Origin: Callorhinus ursinus
Lineage: Eukaryota > Chordata > Mammalia > Carnivora > Otariidae
Direction: 5' to 3'
Assembly (NCBI RefSeq): GCF_003265705.1
Contig: NW_020312902.1
Coordinates: forward strand, 10,875,241-10,939,240
DNA length: 64,000 bases
The notes beneath the pieces were generated by a model that saw nothing but the letters and a program-made list of their open reading frames with translations, was not told where the DNA came from and made no database searches. Each line of letters opens with the position of its first letter. Position 1 is the stretch's first letter. This document shows positions 22,575-33,376 of the stretch, piece after piece. Both the position numbers and the translations under genes were made by a program.

Positions 22575-25500
22575 TCATGTTCCACAAATAAGTGAAACCA
22601 TATGATAGTTGACTTTCTCTGCTTGACTTATTTCGCTGAGCATAATCTCCTCCAGTCCCATCCATGTTGATGTAAAAGTTGGGTATTCATCCTTTCTGAT
22701 GGCTGAGTACTATTCCAGTGTATATATGGACCACATCTTCTTTATCCGTTCATCCGTTGAAGGGCATCTCGGCTCTTTCCACAGTTTGGCTATTGCGGAC
22801 ATCGCTGCTATGAACATTGGGGTGCATATGGCCTTTCTTTTCACTACATCTGTGTCTTTGGGGTAAATACCCAGGAGTGCAATTGCTGGGTCATAGGGTA
22901 GCTCTATTTTTAAATTTTTGAGGAACCTCCACACTGTTTTTCCAAGTGGCTGTACCAACTTGCATTCCCACCAACGGTGTAAAAGTGGTCCCCTTTCTCC
23001 ACAAGCTCTCCAACATTTGTTATTTCTTTCCCTGTCCATTTTGCCATTCTAACTGGTGTAAGGTGGTATCTCAATGTGGTTTTGATTTGAATTTCCCTGG
23101 TGGCTAATGATGATGAACATTTTTTCATGTATCTGTTAGCCATTTGTATGTCTACTTCAGAGAAGTGTCTTTTCATATCTTCTGCCCACTTTTGACTTGA
23201 TTATTTGTTTTTTGGGTGTTGAGTTTGAGAAGTTCTTTATAGATCTTGGATACCAGCCCTTTATCTGTAGTGTCATTTGTAAATATCTTCTCCCATTCTG
23301 TGGGCTGCCTCTTTGTTTTGTTGACTATTTCCTTTGCTGTGCAGAAGCTTTTTATCTTGATGAATTCCCAAAAGTTCATTTTTGCTTTTGTTTCACTAGC
23401 TTTTGGAGATGTACCTTGAAAGAAGTTGCTGTGGGCGATGTCAAAGAGGTTACTGCCTATGTTCTGCTCTAGGATTTTGATGGATTCCTGTTTCACATTG
23501 AGGTCTTTTATCCACTTTGAGTTTGTCTTTGTGAATGGTGTTAGAGAATGGTCGAGTTTCATTCTTCTGCATGTGGCTGTCCAATTTTCCCAGCACCATT
23601 TATTGAAGAGACTGTCTTTTTTCCATTGCATGTTTTTTTCCTGCTTTGTCAAAGATTATTTGACCATAGAGTTGAGGGTCCATATCTGGGTTCTCTATTG
23701 TGTTCCATTGGTCTATATGTCTGTTTTTGTGCCAATACCATGCTGTCTTGATGATCACAGCTTTGTAATATAGCTTGAAATCAGGCAACGTGATGCCCCC
23801 AGCTTTGTTTTTCTTTTTCAACATTTCCTTGGCGATTCGGGTTTTTTTCTGATTCCATACAAATTTTAGGATTGTTTGTTCCAGCACTTTGAAAAATGTC
23901 ATTGGAATTTTGATCGGGATGGCATTGAAGGTATAGATTTCTCTGGGTAGCATAGACATTTTAACAATGTTTATTCTTCCAATACATGAGCATGGAATGT
24001 TTTTCCATCTTTCTGTGTCTTCTCAATTTCTTTCATGAGTGTTCTGTAGTTCCTAGAGTATAGATCCTTTACCTCTTTGGTTAGGTTTATTCCGAGATAT
24101 CTTATGGTTTTTGGTACTATTGTAAATGGAATTGTTTCTCTAATTTCTCTTTCTACAGATGCGTTGTTAGTGTATAAGAAAGCAACTGATTTCTGTGCAT
24201 TGATTTTGTATCCTGCCACATTACTGAGTTGCTGTATGAGTTCTAGTAATTTGGGGGTGGAGTCTTTTGGGTTTGCCACATAAAGTATCATGTCGTCTGC
24301 GAAAAGAGGGAGTTTGACTTCTTCTTTGCCAATTTGAATACCTTTTATCTCTTTTTGTTGTCTGATTGCTGTTGCTAGGACTTCTAGTACTATGTTGAAC
24401 AATAGTGGCGAGAGTGGGCATCCTTGACGTGTTCCTGATCTTAAGGGAAAGGCTCTCAGCTTTTCCCCATTGAGGATGATATTCACTGTGGGTTTTTCAT
24501 AGATGGATTTTATGAACTTGAGGAATGTTCCCTCTATCCCTCTATGCTGAAGAGTTTTAATCAGGAAAGGATGTTGTATTTTGTCAAATGCTTTTTCTGC
24601 ATCAATTGAGAGGACCATATGGTTTTTCTCCCTCCTTTATTAATGTGTTCTATCACATTGATTAATTTGCGAATGTTGAACCACCCTTGCATCCCGAAGA
24701 TAAATCCCACTTGGTCGTGGTGGATGATCCTTTTAATGTATTGTTGGATCCTATTAGATAGGATTTTGTTGAGGATTTTGGAATCCATATTCATCAGGGT
24801 TATCAGTCTGAAATTCTCCTTTTTGATGGGGTCTTTGCCTAGTTTGAGGATTAAGGTAATGCTGGCCTCATAGAATGAGTTTGGAAGTTTTCCTTCTGTT
24901 TCTATTTTTTAAAACAGCTTCAGTAGAATAGGTATTATTTCTTCTTTAAATGTTTGGTAGAATTCCCCAGGGAATCCATCAGGCCCTGGACTCTTATTTT
25001 TTGGGAGGTTTTTGATCACTGCTTCAATCTTGTTACTGGTTATTGGCCTATTCAGGTTGTCAATTTCTTCCTGTTTCAGTCTTGGCAGTTATAGATTTCC
25101 AGGAAGTCCTCCATTTCATCCAGATTACTCAGTTTATTGGCATATAATTGTTGATAATAATTTCTAATAAGTGTTTCTATTTCCTTGGTGTTAGTTGTGA
25201 TCTCTCCCCTTTCATTCATAATTTTATTAATTTAGGTCCTTTCTCTTTTCTTTTGGATAAGTCTGGCCAGTGTTTATTGATCTTATTTAATTCTTTCAAG
25301 GAACCAACTTCTAGTTTCATTGATCTGATCTACTGTGTTTCTGGTTTCTAATTCATTGATCTCTGCTTTAATTTTAATCATTTCTCTTCTAATGTGTGGC
25401 TTAGGCATCGTTTGTTGTTTTTTCTCTAGTTATTTAAGGTGTAGAGTTAGTTGGTGAATTTGGGATTTTTCTATTTTTTTGAGTGAGGCTTGGATGACTA

Positions 25501-26395
25501 TGTATTTCCCCCTTAGGACCGCCTTTGCAGTATTCCATAGGTTTTGGACCAATGTGTTTTCATTCTCATCTATTTCCATGAATTGTTGAGGTTCTTCTTT
25601 GATTTCCTGGTTGACTCAAACATTCTTGAGCAGAGTGGTCTTTAGCTTCCAAGTGTTTGAATTTCTGCCAAATTTTTTCTTGTGATTGAATTCCAGTTTT
25701 AAAGCATTGTGGTCTGAGAATATGCAGGGAATAATCTCAATCTTTTGGCATTGGTTTAGACCTGATTTATGACGCAGTTTGTGGTCTATTCTGGAGAAAG
25801 TTCCATGTGCACTCAAGAAGAATGAGTGTTCTCTTGTTTTAGGGTAGAATGTTCTGTAAATATCTATGAGGTCCATCTGATCCAGTGTTTCATTCAAAGC
25901 TCTTTCCTTGTTGATTTTCTGCTTTGATGATCTGTCCACTGCTGAGAGTGGAGTATTGAGGTCTCCTACAATTAACATATTATTATCAATATGACTCTTT
26001 ATTTTGGTTAACAGTTGGCTTATGTAGATGGCTGCTCCCATATTGGGGGCATAAATATTTACAATTGTTAGATCTTCTTGTTGGATAGACCCTTTAAGAA
26101 CAATATAGTGTCCTTCTGTGTCTCTAATTACAGACTTTAGTTTAAAATCTAATTTGTCTGATATAAGAATTGCTACCCCAGCTTTCTTTTGAGGTCTGCT
26201 GGCATGGAAGATGAATCTCCATCCCTTCACTTTCAATCTGGATGTATCTTTAGGTTCAGAATGAGTCTCTTGTAGGCAGCATATGGATGGGTCCTGTCTT
26301 TTTATCCAATCTGCAACCCTGTGCCATTTTATGGGAGCATTTAGGCCATTCACGTTGAGAGTGATTATTGAAAGATATGAATTAATTGTCATCAT
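22575..26395 (-). pseudogene. L1 ORF2 (endonuclease/reverse transcriptase), multiply broken
   Basis: The first 259 codons (26395-25616) form a readable AP-like endonuclease domain. It holds the expected residues: Asn in 'LNVNGLN', Glu in 'LQETH', 'YAPN', 'VGDLNTP', 'RIDHKL' and the final 'SDHNAL'. A TGA at 25616-25618 closes this frame. The RT block is open at 23971-24618, with '[11 protein letters not shown]', '[10 protein letters not shown]' and FADD present. Readable blocks downstream change frame at least six times. The C-terminal region lies at 22575-23176 with its stop at 22575-22577. It is not translatable as one protein. Confidence 0.92.
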
Positions 26396-26474
26396 GTTGC
26401 CTGTGAAGATGTTGTTTTTATAGATTGTCCCTGTAAATTTCTGTTGTATATCACTCTTGGGGGTCTTTCTCCTT

Positions 26475-27365
26475 TTATAGAACCCCCCTTAATATTTCTT
26501 GCAGGGCCGGCTTAGTGGTCACATATTCTTTCAGTTTCTGCCTGTCGTGGAAGCTCTGCATCTCTCCATCCATTCTAAATGAAAGCCTTGCCAGATAAAG
26601 TATTCTTGGCTGCATGTTCTTCTCATTTAGTACCCTGAATATGTCTTGCCAGGCCTTTCTGGCTTGCCAGGTCTCTGTGGATAGGTTTGACATTATTCTG
26701 ATGTTCCTCCCTCTGTACATAAGGAATCTCTTCCCCCTAACTGTCCGTAAGATGGTTTCCTTGGTTCTAAGATTTGCAAGTTTTACTATTACATGCCAGG
26801 GTGTTGGCCTGTTTTCCTTGATCTTGGGAGGGGTCCTCTCTGCCTCTAGGACATGAATGTTTGTTTCATTCCCCAGATTAGGGAAGTTCTCAGCTACAAA
26901 TTGCTCAAATACATCTTCTAGTGCTCTCTCTCTCTCCACTCCCTCTGGGATTCCAATTGTTCTGACATTGGAATGCTTCATGGTGTCACTTATTTCTCTG
27001 ATTCTATTTTCATGGATTCTGAGTTGTTTTTCCCTGGTCTCCTCTTTTCCCTTTTTATCTATTATATTGTCTTCCAGGTCACTTATTCGTTCTTCTGCTT
27101 CAGTTACCCTAGCTGTTAGATTATCTAGAATGGATTGGATCTCACTGATAGCATTTTTAAGTTCTGCCAATTCAGCTTTCATTTCTGCCCTTAGAGGCTC
27201 TATGTTGCCATTAATTGATTTCTCCATTCTAGCCATTGTCTTCACAATTGCTAGCCTGAATTCCATCTCTGACATCTTGGTTATATCTGTATCCATTTGT
27301 AAATTTGCAGCATAAGTCATAATCTCTGAGTCTTTTCTATTTTGGGGGCTCCTCTTCCTAGTCAT
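26475..27365 (-). CDS. L1 ORF1p, open reading frame intact (296 aa)
   Basis: ORF1p binds L1 RNA as a trimer in the cytoplasmic ribonucleoprotein and is needed for retrotransposition. The frame is open from Met to stop. Residues about 45-140 form a heptad-patterned, Lys/Glu-rich coiled coil, then an RRM-like domain ('RTIGIPEGVERERA' onward), and a C-terminal domain with 'RRILYLARLS'-like text ('QPRILYLARLSFRMDG', 'KEYVTTKPALQEIL'). Human ORF1p has 338 residues; the shorter N-terminus is the main difference. The start precedes the coiled coil in the usual position, and a 79-bp spacer separates it from ORF2. Whether it is expressed is unknown. Confidence 0.88.
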   Translation of the reverse strand: MTRKRSPQNRKDSEIMTYAANLQMDTDITKMSEMEFRLAIVKTMARMEKSINGNIEPLRAEMKAELAELKNAISEIQSILDNLTARVTEAEERISDLEDNIIDKKGKEETREKQLRIHENRIREISDTMKHSNVRTIGIPEGVERERALEDVFEQFVAENFPNLGNETNIHVLEAERTPPKIKENRPTPWHVIVKLANLRTKETILRTVRGKRFLMYRGRNIRIMSNLSTETWQARKAWQDIFRVLNEKNMQPRILYLARLSFRMDGEMQSFHDRQKLKEYVTTKPALQEILRGVL

Positions 27366-28224
27366 TCTGTTGATGGGTTTTTGGGGGAATGTATAGAGTC
27401 CAAATTATTGACCAGAACCCAAGCAAGATGCACCTGTTTTCTTGGGACCTTAGGGTTGCTGGCCTCTTGTTTACCCAGCCTGTCTCCTGGGGGAGGGGCC
27501 TGCTGAGCTGTTACTCAGGCAACCCTGTTTGGGCGGAGTTGCCCTGCCCCCTGTGGCAGGGGATGGGCTCAGCGGGAATCGGTTTTTGGGGTTTTTGTTC
27601 TCTGGCAGCTTTCCACGTCTCTTCCGCGAGTCATAGCAGAAGACACCGTTTCCAACCCTCTGCCTCAGAGCAGAGAGACCGCAGTCTGTTCTTCAGTGAG
27701 CTCTCCAGGCCACACCGTCTCTGTTTCTGTCCATGATGCTATAAACTGCAGCGGCCTGGGTTTTGTGCCCCTCCGCAGCGCCCCCAGTCCTGCCTCCAGG
27801 TCGGAGCACGTCTCTGCTCTTTGTGCCTCTAAAACCACCAACCACCCCCAGTTCGCACGGCGACCCCTTTGCTCTGGGTTTCTGCCCTAGGGGCGGCCCT
27901 AAAGTCCTTTCCCCACCGCTACCGGTCTGCGAGTCTGTGCCCCATCCCCAGCACACAAGGTTGTCGCTCACCAGCGGTGTAGGATCCCCACGGCCAGGCT
28001 CCCTCCCACTGCCATTTATCCTCTGATATCTGCCTGCGGTCTCCCCACTTCATACCTCGAAACCAACCACCTGCGATATTCTGTTTGTAGAGATCCAGAT
28101 CCAGAGATCCTACATCTCAGGCTGGTTTTGTGGGTGCTCACAGTGGTCTGGTAGATATCCAGCTCAATTCTGGGGACCAGTTGAAATAGGGTCCCCTACT
28201 CCTCTGCCATCTTTCCTAGTCCCC
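27366..28224 (-). promoter_or_regulatory. L1 5' UTR (internal promoter region) with YY1-like site
   Basis: An 860-bp GC-rich 5' UTR with scattered CpGs. The minus strand reads 'aaagatggcagag' about 12 nt from the element's start (28202-28214), close to the YY1 core used by L1 promoters. It is about half the length of the 5' UTR at 720-2529 and lacks that element's A/G-rich tandem blocks. Confidence 0.7.
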
Positions 28225-28239
28225 CTGCCAGAAATCTTT

Positions 28240-28620
28240 AAATTTCTGCTCTTCATTGGTGCTCTGGTGAAAAACCTAGCATCTGTTACTTCCATCATTT
28301 AATGTCAGTGTTCTAAGCCATCTAAACTGAAGACAGATGTTAATAACATGGTTTAATTACTAGTGGATGAATTAAAACAAAAACAAAGAACGACTTTATT
28401 CACCCTTTACAACCTCTTCATTGTCTCAATCAGGTGGTCTGAAAACTCTTCAGACCTCTCTGGACTACGGTGGTCAAGATGGATAAGGAGAGAAAAACAA
28501 GGATGGTTCTATGCTACATTCTAAAAACAAAATGATGGTCTGCCCTTAACCCCTTATGAGATGCAGCCATCAGGATTACCTGTATCCCCACAGCTCATTG
28601 CACACACACGCACACACACA
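28240..28620. other. Unassigned flank of the L1, ends in short (CA)n
   Basis: No recognised element apart from a small CA repeat at about 28600-28620. Confidence 0.4.
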
Positions 28621-28624
28621 TATG

Positions 28625-29110
28625 TTCCACTTATCTTTTGCTGCTACTTGAAAATTTATTAGCTTAATGTGATAACTACTTTATTATAACTCACTCTTTT
28701 GTGGACCAAAAATTCAAGCAGGGCTTGACTGAGTGATCTTCTGTTCCAAGTGGCATTGGTGAAAGTCACTTCTGGTACACAACTGCCAGATAGTCTGTCT
28801 AGAATATCCATAATGTCTCACCTCTCATGTCTGTCATCTTGGTAAGGGTGGCTGGAGGGCTGGGCTTGGTGGTACTGCAGACAGAAGAGCCTAAATGTGG
28901 ACTTTCCAGAATGCTTGTGTCAGGGTAATTAGACTTATATAGTGCCTCAGAGGTCTAAGAGTGAGTATGTCAGTGAACAAGGAAGGCCTAGGGTCCAATA
29001 TGATCTAGACATTGAAGTCACATCATGCCACTTCTACTATACTCAATTGGTTGAAGCAGTTATAAATTTGTCACTTAGCACAGTGCTTGGCTTGAAGGAA
29101 GTACCCTCCA
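28625..29110. mobile_element. Probable old interspersed repeat (family not named)
   Basis: 'tcttttgctgctacttgaaa', 'ggtggctggagggctgggct' and 'cacatcatgccacttctac' occur in an order I associate with a medium-reiteration mammalian repeat. I cannot name the family safely. Confidence 0.35.
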
Positions 29111-30040
29111 AATCACAGCTAATAGGATAACATCACTGTGCTTAATAGATATAATTAGTAATACTATGTTTCTATAGTATCCAGGCTAAAGATCTTTGTC
29201 CAAGACACCCAGATATCTCCCATCTTTCATTTAGCTCCATATGAGCCCTATCTGATTTCGTTTCTCTCACCCAATTTCCCCAGGGGCTTCCTGAAGGTCA
29301 GGACCTGCCTTGTAGGGAGATGTTCTTAGTGACTCAGGCTGAGCACAGGAGATTGTGATTTTATTAGATTGGCGCCCAGATCAGTAAGGCCAAATCTGAT
29401 CATCATCAGCTAACTTGGAAAGCCTGCCCCTGTAGAGACATAGCCTGGCTGATCTCTGCTGAGGCAGGGCCCATCTTGTTTGCTTCAAACATCATCTTAT
29501 TCATAATTGATAAGATCCAAGGACATCTCCATCATCCATCATCCTAATTTAGTGAAATATATTGTTAACTAAGACAGTAGTGCTCAAAACGGCTATTGAT
29601 TCCAACTTTTATCTGGGGACAAACTAATTTCCTCTGAACAAGGATTTCACTAACAAAATAAGGTGAACATGCAAGCATTTCTTTTCCTGCTTCATCCAAA
29701 GCATGGTGTCAGAATTGTTTAAAGCAACCAGACATTGACAACTTAAGCACCAGCAAACCAAGAAAATATTCCTTATGAAACTTCTGGAAAGAGGGAAATG
29801 GGCAAATACCAAGCCCTGTGGCTCCTAGTTGGAACCAACATCCTCTTACCATTGGCCAACTTAATGTGTTGCTAAACAAGAAAAGAGAGAGGGTAGAGTT
29901 TATCTAATTGCAGGCTATCACTAGGTAGAACTAGAAAAACTAGTTCATTATCATTAGAAAAAACCACTGGACAGATTTAGGGAGAAGTAAAATGTTACAG
30001 CTTCAGTGGGTACTTTAGCCAAAACACCCAGATTATTATC
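29111..30040. other. Unassigned host sequence
   Basis: No gene or repeat recognised. Confidence 0.35.
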
Positions 30041-30580
30041 CTATCCCTATATAACAAATCACCACAAATGTAGCAGCTTGAAACAATGCTCGTAGTTCTG
30101 AAGGTCAGAAATTCAGACACAGTGTAACTGAATTCCAGGTTCAGGGGTTCACAGGCTGATTCAATGTTGCATTCCCATGTGGAGGCACTTCTAATTTACA
30201 CCGGTTGTTGGCAGAATTCAGTTCTTTGCAGCTGTAGAACTGAGGTCATGTCTCCTTGTTGGCTTGCCAGCAGGGAGCCACTCTTAACTCCTGGAGGCCG
30301 CCCATATTCCTGACCTGCAGTTCTCTCCATCTTCAAAAGCAGCAGGAGAATTTTTTCAGGTTAAATTCCTCTCACATTTTTTAAATTTTTTACTTTTATT
30401 TTTCTGGTCTCTGACCTCTAGACTCAGATTTAAGGTGCTCAAATGATTTGTCTGGCTCACTTAGATAATCTCCCTATCTTAAGGCCAGCCGATTGAAGGC
30501 CATATTACATCCATCAAAGCCTTTTATATCATTACCTACCTTAGAGTTTGACTGGATTTCTGGGACCCGTGTGTGCACCA
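30041..30580 (-). mobile_element. Old LTR-like repeat related in layout to 11665-12379
   Basis: 'ctatataacaaatcaccaca', 'tagcagcttgaaacaatg', 'gttctgaaggtcagaaattc', then 'ttcaaaagcagcaggagaa' and 'aatctccctatcttaaggcc' parallel the MaLR/MLT-like layout. Heavily diverged. Confidence 0.4.
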
Positions 30581-30978
30581 GGTGTCCGGAATGTTAGAAT
30601 TCTTCCTGCCACTCCAGGGATAAGGATTATATGAATGCCAGGATTGGAAGGGTTCTTAGGTTATCTCAGCTGGGTGAAGAACTCTTGCACAACTATTAGC
30701 TGTGGAATTTTGATGAGTGTTTCCAGTAACTACTATTTCAGAAATTAAAGCAACGCTTTCAGTTCATTTGGTCATGAAACACTTTGTATGTTGAATATGT
30801 GATTTCGACATCCTTTGAACCAAATGAAGGCAAGAGAATTTCCTTCAAAACCATAATTACTCTGTGGACCAGACTGTAAGCAGTGTCAGAATTCAAAGAA
30901 CTAATAATAACACTAGTTATAATAAATAACTAGATAATTATATATTTCATTTCCCTTATCTTATTACGTCTTCCTTCA
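30581..30978. other. Unassigned host sequence
   Basis: Nothing recognised. The last 80 bp are AT-rich. Confidence 0.35.
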
Positions 30979-31021
30979 AACACACACACACACACACACA
31001 CACACAGAGACACACACACAT
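30979..31021. repeat. (CA)n microsatellite
   Basis: CA repeat of about 28 bp, a 'gaga' interruption, and a further CA block. Confidence 0.95.
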
Positions 31022-31043
31022 AAAGAGGCAACATGAAGTAGTT

Positions 31044-31238
31044 TACGGTTTCTAAAAGTGTGGTCCAAGAGTCAATGCTAATGGATGCCTCAGGGTCAGT
31101 GAGAAAAGAGGTGAATGTTAAAAAAAGAAATCTGTGAGCTATATCCCAGAATCCATGAACGAGATCTCTGTGGGTCTGGTTTATAAATCTGCATTTTAAA
31201 CAACTTCAACAGTGATTTGTTTAGTTTGAGAATGACTG
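31044..31238. mobile_element. MER5A-type hAT remnant
   Basis: 'tctaaaagtgtggtccaaga' near one end, 'aaatctgcattttaaacaac' inside, and 'gtttgagaatgact' at the other match the MER5A plan. More decayed than the copy at 13012. Confidence 0.65.
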
Positions 31239-31814
31239 ATACTCCTTTCCTTATGATAAGAGCTGAATTAGGATAATTTCTGAACTCTTTCCTACCCATT
31301 TACACCCTCTGCCACAGGGGATATAGAACCATATGTCTCTTAGTAAAGTTTGTAAAATTGCAAAGAACAAACTAGGGATGCTTAGTTTAACTCCTTTTCT
31401 TCTCTGAAGGGGGGAGTGGCGGGAGGCAGGAAGTATCCTCTCCTGTTCTCTTGGGGTGGTCTCCTTCTCCCGACCCTGCATAAACATGGGGCCTGCCCTG
31501 GTCCAAAGTGACTGGATTATAAATTGGCAACCCTTCAATTTCTGAGGTTATTTGTCATCATCATAAATAAATAAAGCACCTACTTTATTTGATACTGATA
31601 ACCTTTTTTTCCCCAGAAAGAGTGTAAAGTGGCATCTTTTCCTATTGATTGTAAGCTCTGTTTCCTCTGCCAAATCTCCCTTCCCAGCCTAGTCTCCTCA
31701 CAATTATTTCTTTTGTTTGTATTCTAGTATAGAATTTGTTCTTCAAGCAGCGAGATGATTTTTCTTTTCACTAGATCTTATTTTGCTTCAGAATTCCCTT
31801 CATTTACTTATGGC
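31239..31814. other. Unassigned host sequence
   Basis: No gene or repeat recognised. The 95-codon minus frame at 31251-31538 has no recognisable domain. Confidence 0.35.
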
Positions 31815-31917
31815 CAAGTAGGAAACCCTCAGAGCAGCCCAGCGGACCCTAACCACAGGGCACAGGCAAGTAGGAAACCCTCAGAGCAGCCCAGCGGACC
31901 CTACCACAGGGCACAGG
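31815..31917. repeat. 52-bp tandem duplication, two nearly identical copies
   Basis: Copy 1 is 31815-31866 and copy 2 is 31867-31917. They differ only by one missing A ('cctaacc' versus 'cctacc'). Confidence 0.97.
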
Positions 31918-32064
31918 CAGCTGGTTCTCCCTTTAAGGCCCTGAGCAAAAAAAATGTTCTTTCTATGGGGTTCTACTCTTCCTTTGACCCGTCACTCTTT
32001 CTACTCACCTCCAGGAACATGCTACATGCAACTTTTTATTTAGATTAAAATTTTGTTGTGAAAC

Positions 32065-32180
32065 ACTAAATTATGAGTTTCTTAAAGGCAAGAAATATAT
32101 TATCTTTTTCCCTTTAATCTTTTGAGAATCTAGCATAATGCCAGGGAAAGAGTAGTTGTGTGATAAATGTAGTTGTAGTT
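32065..32180 (+). mobile_element. L2 3' end fragment
   Basis: 'gagtttcttaaaggcaagaa', 'gaatctagcataatgccagg' and 'tgataaatgtagttg' match the sense 3' terminus of L2 in order, diverged. Confidence 0.5.
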
Positions 32181-33280
32181 TGAAATTCCTTGGAATCTCA
32201 TACTAGTATTTGTAATTATGCAAATAATACATACAGTTGTAGAAAAATTATAGAAACCTGAAAATAAGAAAAATAATATAATACCGGTTTTGCTATTGTA
32301 TTTTAACACATTTAAAAATAGGTTGGATACGTACAATTTTATAGTTAAATAAAACTTATAATATGATCATTTCCCAGTGTTATAAAAAGTTAAAAAAATT
32401 GGAATTATATTCCAATAGGTGTGCTAAAAAATATTTTATCACTTGCAATTTGACCCTAGACTACACTGAACATCATTATGTATAAAGCTTTTTGAAGCAT
32501 AGAGAAAACATTTCCTTAGTATTTACTCCTGCAATTGCCCGGGTAAAATTGCTACTAATTATATAATCATTTTTATAAACTTTTTTATACAGTTTGCAGC
32601 AACTTCCTTTTCTTGCTCTTTGATGAGGGTTTCATCAAATTTGAGTATGCATATCTATAAACAATCTTTGTAGGAATATAAAATGATATAAATCTTTGAG
32701 AATTTGTAGAACAGTTCTGTAAACCTTTTCCTTGCAATAAATGCTCTTCTGTCCAGTTTTATGAAGCCTGCGCACTGCACAAAGGTTTCTGGGGAAGGTG
32801 TTAGCAGGAGGGACAATCTGGTGTTGCACTAGCCATGACACTCACTTTGGGCTGTCTCTGCTCAGTGCTGTTGTTTTTTCTAATTTGTGCAGGGCTGTCC
32901 TGTGCTCACCAAGCCACTGCCCATCTGCAGGTGGTACTTTTTGTAAATACCACAAACACTTCTTATAGGGCAGAGGGGCTGTGGCCAGGAGATTTTCAAG
33001 GCTAAGGGGATCCAATTTATGTATTGGGTTTCCCTATTAATGTTACTTTCTGAAAGAACAGGTGATAATCTGTGCACTTTAGCTTTGCAGTGGGGCGGCA
33101 GGTAAACAAGAGCTTGGGTAATAAGATCTCTCTCTCTGTCTCTGTCTTGATCTCTGTGGGGGTGTTTCCTTTCTCTTTTAACTGTTATAGATTTCTGTTA
33201 CAACTCAGACCTATTTTTTTTAAATGGATAATAATACAAATGGACAACTAGTGATTTGACTGAACTAGAAGTCATATCAC
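32181..33280. other. Unassigned AT-rich sequence
   Basis: No gene recognised. 32181-32600 is strongly AT-rich with no clear repeat family. 32630-33120 has ordinary composition. Confidence 0.35.
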
Positions 33281-33376
33281 CTTCCTTCTTTCTCCTTCCT
33301 TCCTTCCTTCCTTCCTTCCTTCCTTCCTTCCTTCCTTCCTTCCTTCCTTCCTTCCTCCCTTCCTTCTTTCTTCCCT
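33281..33376. repeat. (CCTT)n microsatellite
   Basis: About 95 bp of CCTT tetramers with edge variants. The long minus-strand frame across it (EGRK repeats) is an artefact of the repeat. Confidence 0.95.

Larger units (their letters stand above)
22292..28224 (-). mobile_element. Near full-length L1 with TSD
   Basis: About 5.9 kb, minus strand. TSD is 'ctgccaaaaatcttt' at 22277-22291 and 'ctgccagaaatcttt' at 28225-28239, one mismatch. Order from 3' to 5': 3' UTR 22292-22574, ORF2 relic 22575-26395, inter-ORF spacer 26396-26474, ORF1 26475-27365, 5' UTR 27366-28224. The 5' terminus reads 'gggggactaggaaagatggc'. The 3' UTR is of block A type only, joined directly to the ORF2 C-terminus, unlike the L1 at 8147. 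ORF2 decay shows it cannot move by itself now. Confidence 0.95.

Noticed and set aside
26614..27315. Plus-strand frames of 80 and 152 codons
   Set aside because: They are antisense shadows of L1 ORF1.
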